Positions 25,911 through 34,913 of a stretch of 51,236 bases of DNA are shown piece after piece (position 1 is the first letter of the stretch; each line of letters begins with the position of its first letter). The DNA is from Sphingomonadales bacterium Ga0077559. Lineage in GTDB: Bacteria > Pseudomonadota > Alphaproteobacteria > Sphingomonadales > Sphingomonadaceae. The notes below the pieces were generated by a model. The model worked only from the letters and a program-made list of their open reading frames with translations. It did no database searches and was not told where the DNA came from. The stretch covers positions 1-51,236 of the forward strand of contig LNFK01000018.1 in NCBI GenBank assembly GCA_001464315.1, read 5' to 3'. The position numbers and the translations under genes are program-made.

Positions 25911-27547
25911 TAGCGTTGTGTTATGCCGTAATCGATTTTGCTCGCAAGCCGGGCGAGTACGTCGCCCTCAGCCGACTGTTTCGCACTATTCCAAGCGTAT
26001 CGCGCATCGCGGCGGCGACCGAGCGCCCAATAGGCATCGCCCAGATGCTCGTTGATCGCGGCATCATTACCCGCCGCTTTGGCTGCTTTTTCGAGCAATG
26101 GCAGTGCTTGGCTCAACTTTCCATCAAGGAAGTAAGCCCAACCCAGCGAGTCAGTGATCGCGCTTGATTCCGGGTTCATATCATATGCTCTTTTGATCAT
26201 GGCGGTAGCGCGCGCTTGATCCGTCCCCTTTTCCAACAATGAATATCCCAGATAGTTCAGGACCTGCGCGTTGTTCGGGTCAAGCACCAAAATGTTCTCC
26301 ATTTCCGCCTTTGCATTTTGCCAGTCGCCCGATCGGTCGAGCGCAGATGCGAGCAACAGCCGGTAATTGCTCAACTGGCGTGGCGAAACTCTGGACGTTT
26401 CAGCTGATGACACAAGGCTGCGATATATCGACACAGCAGAAGGCAAATCGCCGTTCGCCTCATTGGCGCGTCCCTGGAGCAATTTAACAGCCAAAGAGCC
26501 AGGCTCTTTTCGTGCCGCGTCCGATGCGATGGAGATCGCTTCGTTGTGCCTTCCCCGAGCGATCAATATGCTCAAGCGGTGTTCGAGCGCCGAAATCCAA
26601 TATGCCGAAGATGGCGAGATATTGGCAAGTCCAGATAATCCTGCATCGGGCAGATTGTTCGCATTTAGCGCTTTGGCAACTGCTACACGCGTTGCGTCAT
26701 CCTGCGGTGCTATCCATTCGGCAATGCGCGCCAATAGCAATCCTTGCTCCGGCACATCCTGTTCAACCAGCGCGACAGATATCCGGCGATAAAGCGCGGA
26801 TAAGCCTGTTTCGACCGATAATCTGGAGATGGGTTTAATGGGCGGGGGCAGCCCGTCGGACTGCCATGCCGACCGCATCAGCGCATCGGCAAACAATTTA
26901 TCGCCGCTGCCCGCTATCGGAGCAGCGCTGGCGATCAGCAGATCGCGGACATATTCATCAGGCTGGGTCGAAATTGCCCGCAGGCTGTATTTTGCCGCCG
27001 CAACATCACCCGATGCCATTTGGAGATAAATTCGCTGATCGCTTGAATAATAGGCGTAAAACGGATTTTCTTCAGGGTCGGCTTCGGGAAGTTCGGCCGA
27101 TTTTCCGCTGGCAACACGAACCCAGCTTTTCAGGATCGGCGTCATGAAGGCAAAATTACCGCTCCTGGACAGCTCGTCGGCGGCAACCTCAGCCAGTGTC
27201 CAGCTTTTCGAGCGGAAAGCATCGGCAAACAAAAGCACTGCAGTTTCCGCCGATCCTCCGTTAAGCAGTTCCATTGCACGCGCTGCGCGAACGGCGGTCA
27301 CTATGTCGGCCGACCGAACGGCGCTGGCGAACAGGCGGTCGGCGACTATCTCGCTCTCGGGTGCACTTCGATAAAGTCTCAAATAGGATTTGAGTGCAAC
27401 GTCATCGCGATAACTGATTTCGGCCAGTCTCGCACTTGCGTAATCACCAATCGCGTCGTCCGTTTTTGCCCATGCCACCGAGGGTAAGGCCAGCAGCAGC
27501 GCGGAAAGGGCTAGTTTACATATTCGGATAATTCGGGCCACCGCCAC
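25910..27547 (-). CDS. Exported tetratricopeptide-repeat protein
   Basis: A 545-aa protein with a signal peptide (RIIRICKLALSALLLALPSV then AWA) and many TPR-like helical pairs. The C-terminal repeats are clearest: VLDPNNAQVLNYLGYSLLEK, NPESSAITDSLGWAYFLDGK, LSQALPLLEKAAKAAGNDAA and INEHLGDAYWALGRRRDARY. Probably a periplasmic scaffold; a specific role is not known to me. The start is a GTG at 27547 (or 27541), inside the last codons of the ETF-QO gene; no ATG is available before the signal peptide. Confidence 0.82.
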   Translation of the reverse strand: MAVARIIRICKLALSALLLALPSVAWAKTDDAIGDYASARLAEISYRDDVALKSYLRLYRSAPESEIVADRLFASAVRSADIVTAVRAARAMELLNGGSAETAVLLFADAFRSKSWTLAEVAADELSRSGNFAFMTPILKSWVRVASGKSAELPEADPEENPFYAYYSSDQRIYLQMASGDVAAAKYSLRAISTQPDEYVRDLLIASAAPIAGSGDKLFADALMRSAWQSDGLPPPIKPISRLSVETGLSALYRRISVALVEQDVPEQGLLLARIAEWIAPQDDATRVAVAKALNANNLPDAGLSGLANISPSSAYWISALEHRLSILIARGRHNEAISIASDAARKEPGSLAVKLLQGRANEANGDLPSAVSIYRSLVSSAETSRVSPRQLSNYRLLLASALDRSGDWQNAKAEMENILVLDPNNAQVLNYLGYSLLEKGTDQARATAMIKRAYDMNPESSAITDSLGWAYFLDGKLSQALPLLEKAAKAAGNDAAINEHLGDAYWALGRRRDARYAWNSAKQSAEGDVLARLASKIDYGITQR

Positions 27548-29156
27548 CCTCCGGGGTTACCCAGTTGATGTTCTGGTTCGGATCCTTGATGTCGCAAGTC
27601 TTGCAATGCACGCAATTCTGCGAATTAATCTGATAGCGAGGCTCTTTGCCCTCTTCCTCGATCCATTCATAGACGCCGGCAGGGCAGTAACGGGTCGACG
27701 GTCCGGCAAATTCCATGAACTCGCTTGTCTTTTGCAGGTCCATATCCTTAACCTGCAGATGGACGGGTTGATCCTCGGCATGGTTGGTGTTGGAGAGAAA
27801 TACCGACGAAAGGCGGTCAAAGCTGAACACACCATCGGGCTTAGGATAGGCGATGGGCGCCACGGTCGTCTTGTGCCGGAGTTGCTTGTGGTCAGGATGA
27901 TGCTTCATTGTGAAGGGCATGCGGATGCCCCAATTTTCGAGCCACATGTTGATGCCGGACAGCATCGTCCCCATTACGGTTCCATATTTCTCGACCAAAG
28001 GAAGGACATTACGAACGATGCGCAATTCCTTGTATATCCAGCTTTTTTCATATGCGGACTGGTAAGCGGTTAACGCGTCATGTTCGCGACCTGCGGCCAG
28101 TGCTTCGACGGCGGCATCAGCCGCCAGCATACCCGATTTCATCGCGGTATGGTTACCCTTGATGCGCGGAACGTTCACGAATCCTGCCGAGCAGCCAATG
28201 AGCACGCCACCGGGGAAGGCCAGTTTAGGCACCGATTGCCAACCGCCATCGCTGATCGCGCGCGCGCCATAAGACACGCGGCGACCACCTTTCAAGATTT
28301 TCTGGATCTCAGGGTGCGTTTTCCAACGCTGGAACTCTTCGAATGGTGACAGATAGGGATTGTTGTAGTTGAGCCATACAACAAAGCCCAACGCGACCTG
28401 ATTATTCGCCTGATGATAGAGAAACGCGCCGCCATTGGCATCGCTCAGCGGCCAGCCCTGGCTGTGGATGACGCGGCCTGCTGAATGCTGCTCGGGCGGA
28501 ATGTCCCACAATTCCTTGAGACCAATGCCGTACACCTGCGGCTCGCATTCCTTATCGAGCGAAAACTGTGGCTTCAGCAATTTGGTGAGATGTCCGCGTA
28601 CACCCTCTGCGAAAAATGTATATTTGGCGTGCAGCTCGAGCCCTTGGACATAGTCTCCCTTTTGGCTGCCATCGCGCGCGATGCCCATGTCGCCGGTAGC
28701 CACGCCTTTAACCGAGCCGTCGGAATTGTATAAAATTTCAGCTGCTGCAAAGCCTGGGAATATCTCGACCCCCAGATTTTCGGCCTGTCCCGCCAGCCAA
28801 CGGCACAAATTGCCGAGCGATCCGGTGTAGGTGCCCTTATTGTGCATAAAGCTGGGTGTGATGAAATGCGGTATATTGAACTTGCCGGTCTTTGTCATGA
28901 CCCAGTGCTGGTTGTCGTTCACTGGCGTATCTGCGAGCGGACAGCCCTGATCGCGCCAATCAGGGATTAATTCGTCGAGCGCCTTGGGATCAATCACAGC
29001 GCCGGACAGTATATGCGCGCCGACTTCCGAACCTTTTTCTAGGATACAAACGCTGGTATCAGGCGATTTCTGCTTGATACGGATCGCGGCGGACAGACCT
29101 GCTGGTCCAGCGCCTACAATCACCACATCATATGGCATCGATTCCCGTTCACTCAT
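27516..29156 (-). CDS. Electron transfer flavoprotein-ubiquinone oxidoreductase
   Basis: A 546-aa membrane-associated enzyme that passes electrons from ETF (from fatty and amino acid oxidation) to ubiquinone. VIVGAGPAGLSAAIRIKQ is the FAD motif; CWL-like GCSAGFVNVPRIKGNHTAMK is the central FAD/quinone segment; the C-terminal cysteines in RYCPAGVYEW and NCVHCKTCDIKDP bind the single 4Fe-4S cluster. Lengths and motifs match the ETF-QO family throughout. First gene of the long minus-strand run; the TPR gene overlaps its end by 32 bases. Confidence 0.95.
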   Translation of the reverse strand: MSERESMPYDVVIVGAGPAGLSAAIRIKQKSPDTSVCILEKGSEVGAHILSGAVIDPKALDELIPDWRDQGCPLADTPVNDNQHWVMTKTGKFNIPHFITPSFMHNKGTYTGSLGNLCRWLAGQAENLGVEIFPGFAAAEILYNSDGSVKGVATGDMGIARDGSQKGDYVQGLELHAKYTFFAEGVRGHLTKLLKPQFSLDKECEPQVYGIGLKELWDIPPEQHSAGRVIHSQGWPLSDANGGAFLYHQANNQVALGFVVWLNYNNPYLSPFEEFQRWKTHPEIQKILKGGRRVSYGARAISDGGWQSVPKLAFPGGVLIGCSAGFVNVPRIKGNHTAMKSGMLAADAAVEALAAGREHDALTAYQSAYEKSWIYKELRIVRNVLPLVEKYGTVMGTMLSGINMWLENWGIRMPFTMKHHPDHKQLRHKTTVAPIAYPKPDGVFSFDRLSSVFLSNTNHAEDQPVHLQVKDMDLQKTSEFMEFAGPSTRYCPAGVYEWIEEEGKEPRYQINSQNCVHCKTCDIKDPNQNINWVTPEGGGGPNYPNM

Positions 29157-29270
29157 CGCATTCGTCCTTTGACCCGCCAGACATTCAAACCATCCTGTTA
29201 AACGAACGGCCTATGGATATTGCCATGCCAAGCAATTGACCCTGTCGTCAACCAGTGACTGAACGGAAAC

Positions 29271-30035
29271 ATGGAGCAACCAGGGCAGCTTGCCGCATCC
29301 AACATGATCGATTCGCTGAACACCTGGTGGGAACTGGCCGGGGTGGATGCGTTTGTCGGCGAGATGCCGGTGAACTGGCTTGAGCTTGATACCAAACCAG
29401 AGGCCGCCGAAACCGCGCAGTTGCCACCGCCGCAATCGGCTAAATCTCCTTTGTCAGAGCCTGTTCGACCAGCGGTAGAGCGGCCTACCGATATTGAGAC
29501 GCTCAAAGCCTTGATAACCAGCGGTGCCGCGCTCCCCGGCAATACATTCGGCTCACGTTTCGTGACGCCAATCGGGCTTGTCGGCAGCGAGGTCATGATC
29601 GTCTCCGACTTGCCCGACCAGGACGAGATCGAGGCTGGCAAGATGGGTAGCGCCGCTTCGGGCGCGTTGCTCTACCGGATGATGGCGGCCATCGGGATTA
29701 GTCTCGCGGATTGCTATTGGACGGCGCTAGCCACAACAATCCCCTCGACAGGTGAGGTGCCCGAAGCGGCGCACTCCGAATTGGCGGATTTTATCAGGTA
29801 CCAAATGTCGCTCGTAAAACCCAAATCGCTTATTCTGCTCGGCTCGGCGGCATGTAAGGCTCTGCTGAACGAAGAACTGATGAAAGCGCGTGCACAGTTA
29901 CGGAATTTTAACCATGATGGCAGCAACATGGCGGTCTTGACGACATTTCATCCGCGAACTTTAATCGCGCGGCCTGCCATGAAGGCACAAGCGTGGAAAG
30001 ATTTGCAGATGTTCGCAAAAAGGGATGGCTTGTGA
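29271..30035 (+). CDS. UDG-superfamily protein with altered motifs and no iron-sulfur cysteines
   Basis: A 254-aa protein whose C-terminal 180 residues have the uracil-DNA glycosylase family 4 layout: a motif 1 region (VMIVSDLPDQDE), ALLYRMMAAIGI, KPKSLILLGSAACKALL, and a motif 2 region TTFHPRTLIARP. In active family 4 enzymes motif 1 reads GEAPG and four cysteines bind a 4Fe-4S cluster. Here motif 1 is SDLPD and the whole protein has only two cysteines. The N-terminal 75 residues are low-complexity and proline-rich. It may be inactive as a glycosylase or have a changed specificity. It overlaps the transglycosylase gene (GTGA). Confidence 0.72.
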   Translation: MEQPGQLAASNMIDSLNTWWELAGVDAFVGEMPVNWLELDTKPEAAETAQLPPPQSAKSPLSEPVRPAVERPTDIETLKALITSGAALPGNTFGSRFVTPIGLVGSEVMIVSDLPDQDEIEAGKMGSAASGALLYRMMAAIGISLADCYWTALATTIPSTGEVPEAAHSELADFIRYQMSLVKPKSLILLGSAACKALLNEELMKARAQLRNFNHDGSNMAVLTTFHPRTLIARPAMKAQAWKDLQMFAKRDGL

Positions 30036-31774
30036 ACAAAGCTACGTGGTTGTTTTTGGGTTTCGCATTAGCTCCGGTTGCGACTGCACAGGCTAACACC
30101 AGCGAAGAATTCCGCACAGTAACATCAGCGCAAGCTGCGCCAACGGTTCTCAGCAAGTCCGAAAAAAGCGCCTACTCTGAAATCTACGCCGCAATCGCTT
30201 CACAGAAATGGGATGACGCGGCAAAACTGATCGACCGGATGCCGGTTGGTCCAATGACAGCGATGGCGCGGGCAGAGCTGTATCTCACCCCGAATAGTCC
30301 CAAGGTAGACGCATCGCAATTGCAGGCGTTGCTCAACGCCGCACCCTATCTGCCGCAAGCCGAACAATTGGAGACGATGGCCCGGAAACGCGGTGCTGAC
30401 TATTTGCCCGAGCGGCCCGGCATTCGCCGCATGTCTTGGCTGGGCGGAGCGCCGAAGCGTGATCTGCCCGACAATATGGCCAGTGACGGTCTACGCGGCG
30501 AATTGCAGGAATTTATCAAAAATGACGATCCAGCGTCTGCCGAGCGACTTGTCGAGAGCAAAGCAGACCAACTTTCCGCAGGTGCGCTGACCGAACTTCG
30601 CTACCGCGTGACATGGTCCTACTACATCGAAAATGACGACATGTCTGCCAAACGCGTTGCCGCTATTGCCCGCACAAGTGGTGGCGAATGGGGCACGCAA
30701 GCCGCATGGGCTTACGGACTCGCTTCGTGGCGGCTAAAAGATTACGCAGCCGCCTTTGAAGCTTTCGACAGCGTCTCACGGCAAGCAACCAATGATGACC
30801 TGAAAGCCGCCGGACTTTTCTGGAGTGCGCGCGCAGCGACAGCCGCAAAGCAACCGCAACAGGTTCAATCGCGTATGCAGAACGCCGCGCAACTTCCTGA
30901 AACATTTTACGGATTGCTGGCCAGCGAGTCGCTCGGAATGGAGCCGATTGCGCGCAAGGCAGCCAGGATTTCCAAGCTTGATTGGAACAGCCTGAAAAAT
31001 GAACAGAACGCCGTTCTTGCTGTGTCGCTCGCAGAAATAGGCCAGACCAAACTGGCCGACGAGGCACTTCGTCATCAGGCCAGAATAGGCAATGCAAACC
31101 AGCACAGCAATCTGGCGCAACTTGCCGGTTCGCTCAATCTGGCATCAACCCAGTTCTGGATGGGGCATTATGGCCCCTCACGCGACCAAAGCAACGCGAT
31201 GGCACGCTATCCGACTCCGAATTGGGAGCCGACCGGCGGGTGGCGCGTAACGCCGTCATTGGTGTACGCCCATGCCTTGCAGGAATCGAACTTCCGTACC
31301 GATGTCATCAGCCCCGCCGGTGCCCGCGGCCTGATGCAGGTCCGCCCAGGTACTGCCGGCGATCTGGCGCGGGCGCGCGGCATTGGTTTTGCCGCATCGG
31401 AGCTCGACCGGCCAGCAGTAAACCTCGAATATGGCCAGTCGTACTTGGAAAAACTGCGTGATCTGCCTGCGACCGGCGGCCTGCTGCCGAAGGTTATTGC
31501 CGCCTATAATGCAGGTCCGACGCCGGTCACCCGCTGGAACACAGAAATTCGCGACAATGGCGACCCGTTGCTGTTTATCGAATCGATTCCTTATTGGGAA
31601 ACGCGAGGCTATGTCGCGATCATCCTGCGCAATTACTGGATTTATGAAATGCGCGAGAACAAGGCGTCGGGCAGCATGAACGGCCTAGCGCAATATCTTT
31701 GGCCCAAATTCCCCGATGCCAATGGTCATGTTGCATCAAAGCGCGCAAAAGGAACGTCCATTGCCGCTCGATGA
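30032..31774 (+). CDS. Soluble-type lytic transglycosylase
   Basis: A 580-aa exported murein hydrolase that cleaves the glycan strand to 1,6-anhydro-muropeptides. It has a signal peptide (NKATWLFLGFALAPVATAQA), a long alpha-helical superhelical domain and a C-terminal lysozyme-like domain with the catalytic glutamate in HALQESNFRTDVISPAGARG, LMQVRPGTA, and AAYNAGPTPV. The start is GTG at 30032 with AAGGGA upstream; the frame runs further up to 29993, but that would add a non-signal leader. It overlaps both the UDG-like gene and moaB. Confidence 0.9.
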   Translation: MNKATWLFLGFALAPVATAQANTSEEFRTVTSAQAAPTVLSKSEKSAYSEIYAAIASQKWDDAAKLIDRMPVGPMTAMARAELYLTPNSPKVDASQLQALLNAAPYLPQAEQLETMARKRGADYLPERPGIRRMSWLGGAPKRDLPDNMASDGLRGELQEFIKNDDPASAERLVESKADQLSAGALTELRYRVTWSYYIENDDMSAKRVAAIARTSGGEWGTQAAWAYGLASWRLKDYAAAFEAFDSVSRQATNDDLKAAGLFWSARAATAAKQPQQVQSRMQNAAQLPETFYGLLASESLGMEPIARKAARISKLDWNSLKNEQNAVLAVSLAEIGQTKLADEALRHQARIGNANQHSNLAQLAGSLNLASTQFWMGHYGPSRDQSNAMARYPTPNWEPTGGWRVTPSLVYAHALQESNFRTDVISPAGARGLMQVRPGTAGDLARARGIGFAASELDRPAVNLEYGQSYLEKLRDLPATGGLLPKVIAAYNAGPTPVTRWNTEIRDNGDPLLFIESIPYWETRGYVAIILRNYWIYEMRENKASGSMNGLAQYLWPKFPDANGHVASKRAKGTSIAAR

Positions 31775-32288
31775 AAGCCAAACCTTCAAGCCAGTCAACA
31801 TTGCGCTGATGACGGTATCCGACACTCGCGGCGTTGATGACGACACCAGTGGCGATATCTTGGCCGAACGTATTCTTGGTGCAGGCCACAAAATCGTCGA
31901 ACGCGCGATATTGCGCGACGATACCGCGATGATCACGTCGCGCCTTCACAACTGGATCGATGATGATCAAATCGATGTAGTGATTTCAACTGGAGGCACT
32001 GGGCTGACCGGACGCGATGTCACTCCTGAAGCGCTCGACCGCGTTAAAACCAAGGATATTCCTGGTTTCGGCGAGCTATTCCGTTGGCTCAGCTATGCCA
32101 GCATAGGCACCTCAACCATTCAGTCCCGCGCCTGCGCCATATTGGCGCGCGGTACCTATATCTTTGCCCTACCCGGCTCGAACGGCGCGGTGAAAGACGG
32201 TTGGGACCAGATATTGGTGCATCAACTCGATAGCCGCCACAGGCCGTGCAATTTCGTCGAACTCATGCCGAGGTTGCGCGAAGTTTAG
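31761..32288 (+). CDS. moaB: Molybdenum cofactor biosynthesis protein MoaB
   Basis: A 175-aa MoaB/MogA family protein, likely the molybdopterin adenylyltransferase step. [18 protein letters not shown] and the GGTG signature [16 protein letters not shown] are diagnostic, with [14 protein letters not shown] at the C-terminus. The frame opens at ATG 31716, but the TTG at 31761 has AAAGGAA at the right distance and gives the usual family start ([12 protein letters not shown]). It overlaps the transglycosylase end. It ends in TTAG, the four bases that also hold the stop of the convergent kinase gene. Confidence 0.9.
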   Translation: MPLDESQTFKPVNIALMTVSDTRGVDDDTSGDILAERILGAGHKIVERAILRDDTAMITSRLHNWIDDDQIDVVISTGGTGLTGRDVTPEALDRVKTKDIPGFGELFRWLSYASIGTSTIQSRACAILARGTYIFALPGSNGAVKDGWDQILVHQLDSRHRPCNFVELMPRLREV

Positions 32289-33712
32289 CCGGGTTGAGGA
32301 AAACGAACCTCAAAGGCAGTGCCTTTGGCCCGCGGTAATATATGTATCGACCCTGAAAGTTGCTGCAACAGTGCGTCCACGATGGTCATCCCAAACCCGC
32401 CAGAGGTAAACGGATCGAAGCCCGAAGGCAGGCCTTTTCCATTGTCCTCGACCAGAATTTTCACAAACCTATCTTGTGCAGAAACGCTCAGTTCTATGCG
32501 GTTTTGCTCGTCGCCATCGAAAGCATATTTGATAGCATTGGTCAGCAGTTCGCCGACAATCAACGCGACCGGAACTGCTTTGTCCATGTTCAGGTTGATC
32601 TTTGCCAGGTCATGGAATTCATGCGTCACTGAGCCTGACGTTGCAAATGCACCAATGGTATCGTTGGCAAATTCTTTCAAATAGCTACCAAGTTCAACGC
32701 TGGTGTGTTCGCCTTCGGCATAAAGGTGCCGATGAAGATTGGCGACAATATCGATCCGCGAGCGTGCCTCTTTTAACGCCTGCTTTAAGTCTGCAGATTT
32801 ACTTTTCCCGGCCTGGAGTTGCAGCAGCGATGTGACGATTTGCAGGCTATTCTTCACCCTGTGGTTGACCTCGTAAAGCAATGCTTCCTTTGTTTTAACT
32901 GCATCTTCTAGGTCACGCTCGATGCCGAAGCGCTGAGTATCATCATAGATCGTCAGCACGGCGCCAATTTTCTCTCCGTCCACCGAATAAACCGGCTTGG
33001 CGTTACCGATCGCTAAAACTTCGGTACCGTTCGGGCGCTGGATACGCCATCGAGCATGGATAACGGTCTCGTCGTTGCGAGCGGCGCGCGTCAACGGCAA
33101 AGTCTCTATCGGGTGCGGCTCGCCGGACTCGGTGTATAGGCTGTAAGTCGACGAATAATCCTCCGGAGCCACATCGAGTTTGTTGACTCCATGAAGCTGT
33201 TTTGCGGCCTCGTTGACGAACAAAATTTTGCCGTCGGTATCTGTGATGATCACGCCTTCGGCCAATTGCCCCAAAATCGCATCGCGGTATGAATTTACCG
33301 CCATCAAACGGCTTTCGGCGGTTTCGAGCAATGACTCGGCGCTTTGCTGCGCGCTGACGTCGGTATGTACGCCCACCCAGCCAACCACTTCACCATCGTT
33401 GTCGCAGGCAGGCTCAACCTGGGTCAGAAACGGGCGGAACAATCCGTCTGCGCCTTTCAAAGTCATGATCAATTCGAAACCGGTTTTTGCTGCGACCGCC
33501 TTGTACCATTTCGCCATAATTCCGGGTAATTTTTCGGCGTCATGAACGGAGCGCCATCCACCCGCTGCCATCTGCTCGTTGGTCGTGCCGCAATAGCTGT
33601 GCCAGCGTTTGTTGAACCAGAAAATGTCACCGCTAAGATCGGCCATCCAGCACAGGGTCGGAACATTTTCTACGAATATCCGTAACAATGAATCATCCAT
33701 TTTATAGATCAT
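32285..33712 (-). CDS. PAS-domain sensor histidine kinase, HisKA_2/HWE-like
   Basis: A 475-aa soluble-looking kinase with two PAS domains (about residues 8-120 and 140-255), a HisKA_2 dimerisation domain with the phospho-acceptor in LLYEVNHRVKNSLQIVTSLL, and an ATPase domain with GELLTNAIKYAF and VEDNGKGLP. No transmembrane segment, so it probably senses a cytoplasmic or redox/light cue. It is an orphan with no response regulator nearby. Kinases of this class often feed the PhyR-EcfG general stress response (family knowledge). The ATG at 33712 has AGGA seven bases upstream; the more distal ATG at 33742 would sit almost at the transcription start implied by the TATAAT at 33751-33756. Confidence 0.85.
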   Translation of the reverse strand: MIYKMDDSLLRIFVENVPTLCWMADLSGDIFWFNKRWHSYCGTTNEQMAAGGWRSVHDAEKLPGIMAKWYKAVAAKTGFELIMTLKGADGLFRPFLTQVEPACDNDGEVVGWVGVHTDVSAQQSAESLLETAESRLMAVNSYRDAILGQLAEGVIITDTDGKILFVNEAAKQLHGVNKLDVAPEDYSSTYSLYTESGEPHPIETLPLTRAARNDETVIHARWRIQRPNGTEVLAIGNAKPVYSVDGEKIGAVLTIYDDTQRFGIERDLEDAVKTKEALLYEVNHRVKNSLQIVTSLLQLQAGKSKSADLKQALKEARSRIDIVANLHRHLYAEGEHTSVELGSYLKEFANDTIGAFATSGSVTHEFHDLAKINLNMDKAVPVALIVGELLTNAIKYAFDGDEQNRIELSVSAQDRFVKILVEDNGKGLPSGFDPFTSGGFGMTIVDALLQQLSGSIHILPRAKGTAFEVRFPQPG

Positions 33713-33750
33713 TCGAAATTCCTGCGTTTGAGGCTGTTGCATTGTGCTGG

Positions 33751-33756
33751 ATTATA
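33751..33756 (-). promoter_or_regulatory. Minus-10 box for the histidine kinase gene
   Basis: A perfect TATAAT on the minus strand lies 39 bases before the preferred kinase start. There is no good minus-35 at 16-18 bases, so the call rests on the hexamer and its position only. Confidence 0.4.
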
Positions 33757-33786
33757 CGAGCGATAAAAGCAATCAGCGACGTTAAT

Positions 33787-33801
33787 GTTCTTTGTATGTT
33801 C
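33787..33801 (+). promoter_or_regulatory. LexA-type SOS box (GTTC-N7-GTTC) upstream of the radical SAM gene
   Basis: GTTC-TTTGTAT-GTTC is an exact match to the alphaproteobacterial LexA operator, a direct repeat of GTTC with seven bases between. It lies directly upstream of the radical SAM gene and just before a TATAAG (33802-33807) that could be that gene's minus-10, so bound LexA would block RNA polymerase. The kinase gene is transcribed away from it. Confidence 0.7.
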
Positions 33802-33824
33802 TATAAGGAATGCTATGTCGCGAT

Positions 33825-34913
33825 ATGCCGAAAATGCACAAGCCCGATCTTCGTTCCGGCCGTGGTGCCCCAGCCAATGTCGTTCCGACACGTTTTAACT
33901 TGAAGGAACGAGTGGCCGATGGCGATTGGCTTGACGAGCGGGAGGCGCTGGATGGCGGTGCGCCACCCTTAAAGACGACGGTGACCGAGGAATATCCCAA
34001 GTCGATCCTCTCATTCAACAGCTCACCCGACCTGCCCTTCGACCGCTCGGTCAACGCCTATCGGGGGTGCGAGCATGGATGCATTTATTGCTATGCGCGG
34101 CCGAGCCATGCCTATCACGATTTGTCGCCGGGGCTGGATTTTGAAAGCCGGTTATTCGCCAAACCCAATGCAGCAGAATTGCTCCGCAAGACTATGGCGA
34201 AACCGGGGTACAAACCTGCAACAATCGCGATCGGCACCAATACCGATCCCTATCAACCGATAGAGCGCAGCTATCGGATTACGCGGTCGATATTGGCTTT
34301 GATGGTCGAAACATCGCATCCGATTGTGATCACCACTAAATCGGCGCGGGTGGTCGACGATATCGATTATCTGCGCCAGCTTGCGGTGAAACAGTTAACA
34401 GGCGTGGCGATTTCGGTGACGACTTTGGACGCAAAGCTGGCGCGGATATTGGAACCGCGTGCGTCATCGCCGATGACCCGGCTGGCGGCAGTTCGGAAAC
34501 TCGCTGAAGTTGGCATCTATGTGCATGTGAATATTGCACCAGTGATTCCAGCGGTCACCGATGGCGAAGTCGAGGCTATCGCAGCTGCCGCCGCAGAACA
34601 TGGCGCATCGAGCATCAGTTGGATTCCGATCCGTCTGCCCCATGAAGTCGCGCCATTATTTCGCGATTGGCTTCAGGTTCACTTTCCCGACCGTGCAGCC
34701 AAGGTAATGAACCACATTCAGGAAATGCGCGGCGGCAAGGACAATGACTCCGAGTTTTTCACGCGTATGAAAGGACAAGGCGCGTGGGCCGAGCTTATCC
34801 GAACACGGATGAAAATAGCAGTGCGCAAACACGGGCTCGCTAGTTCGAAATGGAATGTGCGCAATGACCTGTTTGTGCCGCCAAATGTAGATGGCCAGCT
34901 TAGCCTCTTTTAG
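33825..34913 (+). CDS. Radical SAM protein, PA0069/Rv2578c family (spore photoproduct lyase-like)
   Basis: A 362-aa radical SAM enzyme with the cluster motif C-x3-C-x2-C in YRGCEHGCIYCYARPSHAY (Cys82, Cys86, Cys89) and conserved TDPYQPIE and TTKSARVVDD segments. The family is related to spore photoproduct lyase and is thought to act in DNA repair, but the reaction is not established. The perfect LexA-type box upstream supports a damage-response role. The frame also allows ATG 33810, but that overlaps the AAGGAA and the presumed minus-10, so 33825 (or 33834) is preferred. It ends in TTAG shared with the convergent DUF1330 gene. Confidence 0.85.
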   Translation: MPKMHKPDLRSGRGAPANVVPTRFNLKERVADGDWLDEREALDGGAPPLKTTVTEEYPKSILSFNSSPDLPFDRSVNAYRGCEHGCIYCYARPSHAYHDLSPGLDFESRLFAKPNAAELLRKTMAKPGYKPATIAIGTNTDPYQPIERSYRITRSILALMVETSHPIVITTKSARVVDDIDYLRQLAVKQLTGVAISVTTLDAKLARILEPRASSPMTRLAAVRKLAEVGIYVHVNIAPVIPAVTDGEVEAIAAAAAEHGASSISWIPIRLPHEVAPLFRDWLQVHFPDRAAKVMNHIQEMRGGKDNDSEFFTRMKGQGAWAELIRTRMKIAVRKHGLASSKWNVRNDLFVPPNVDGQLSLF

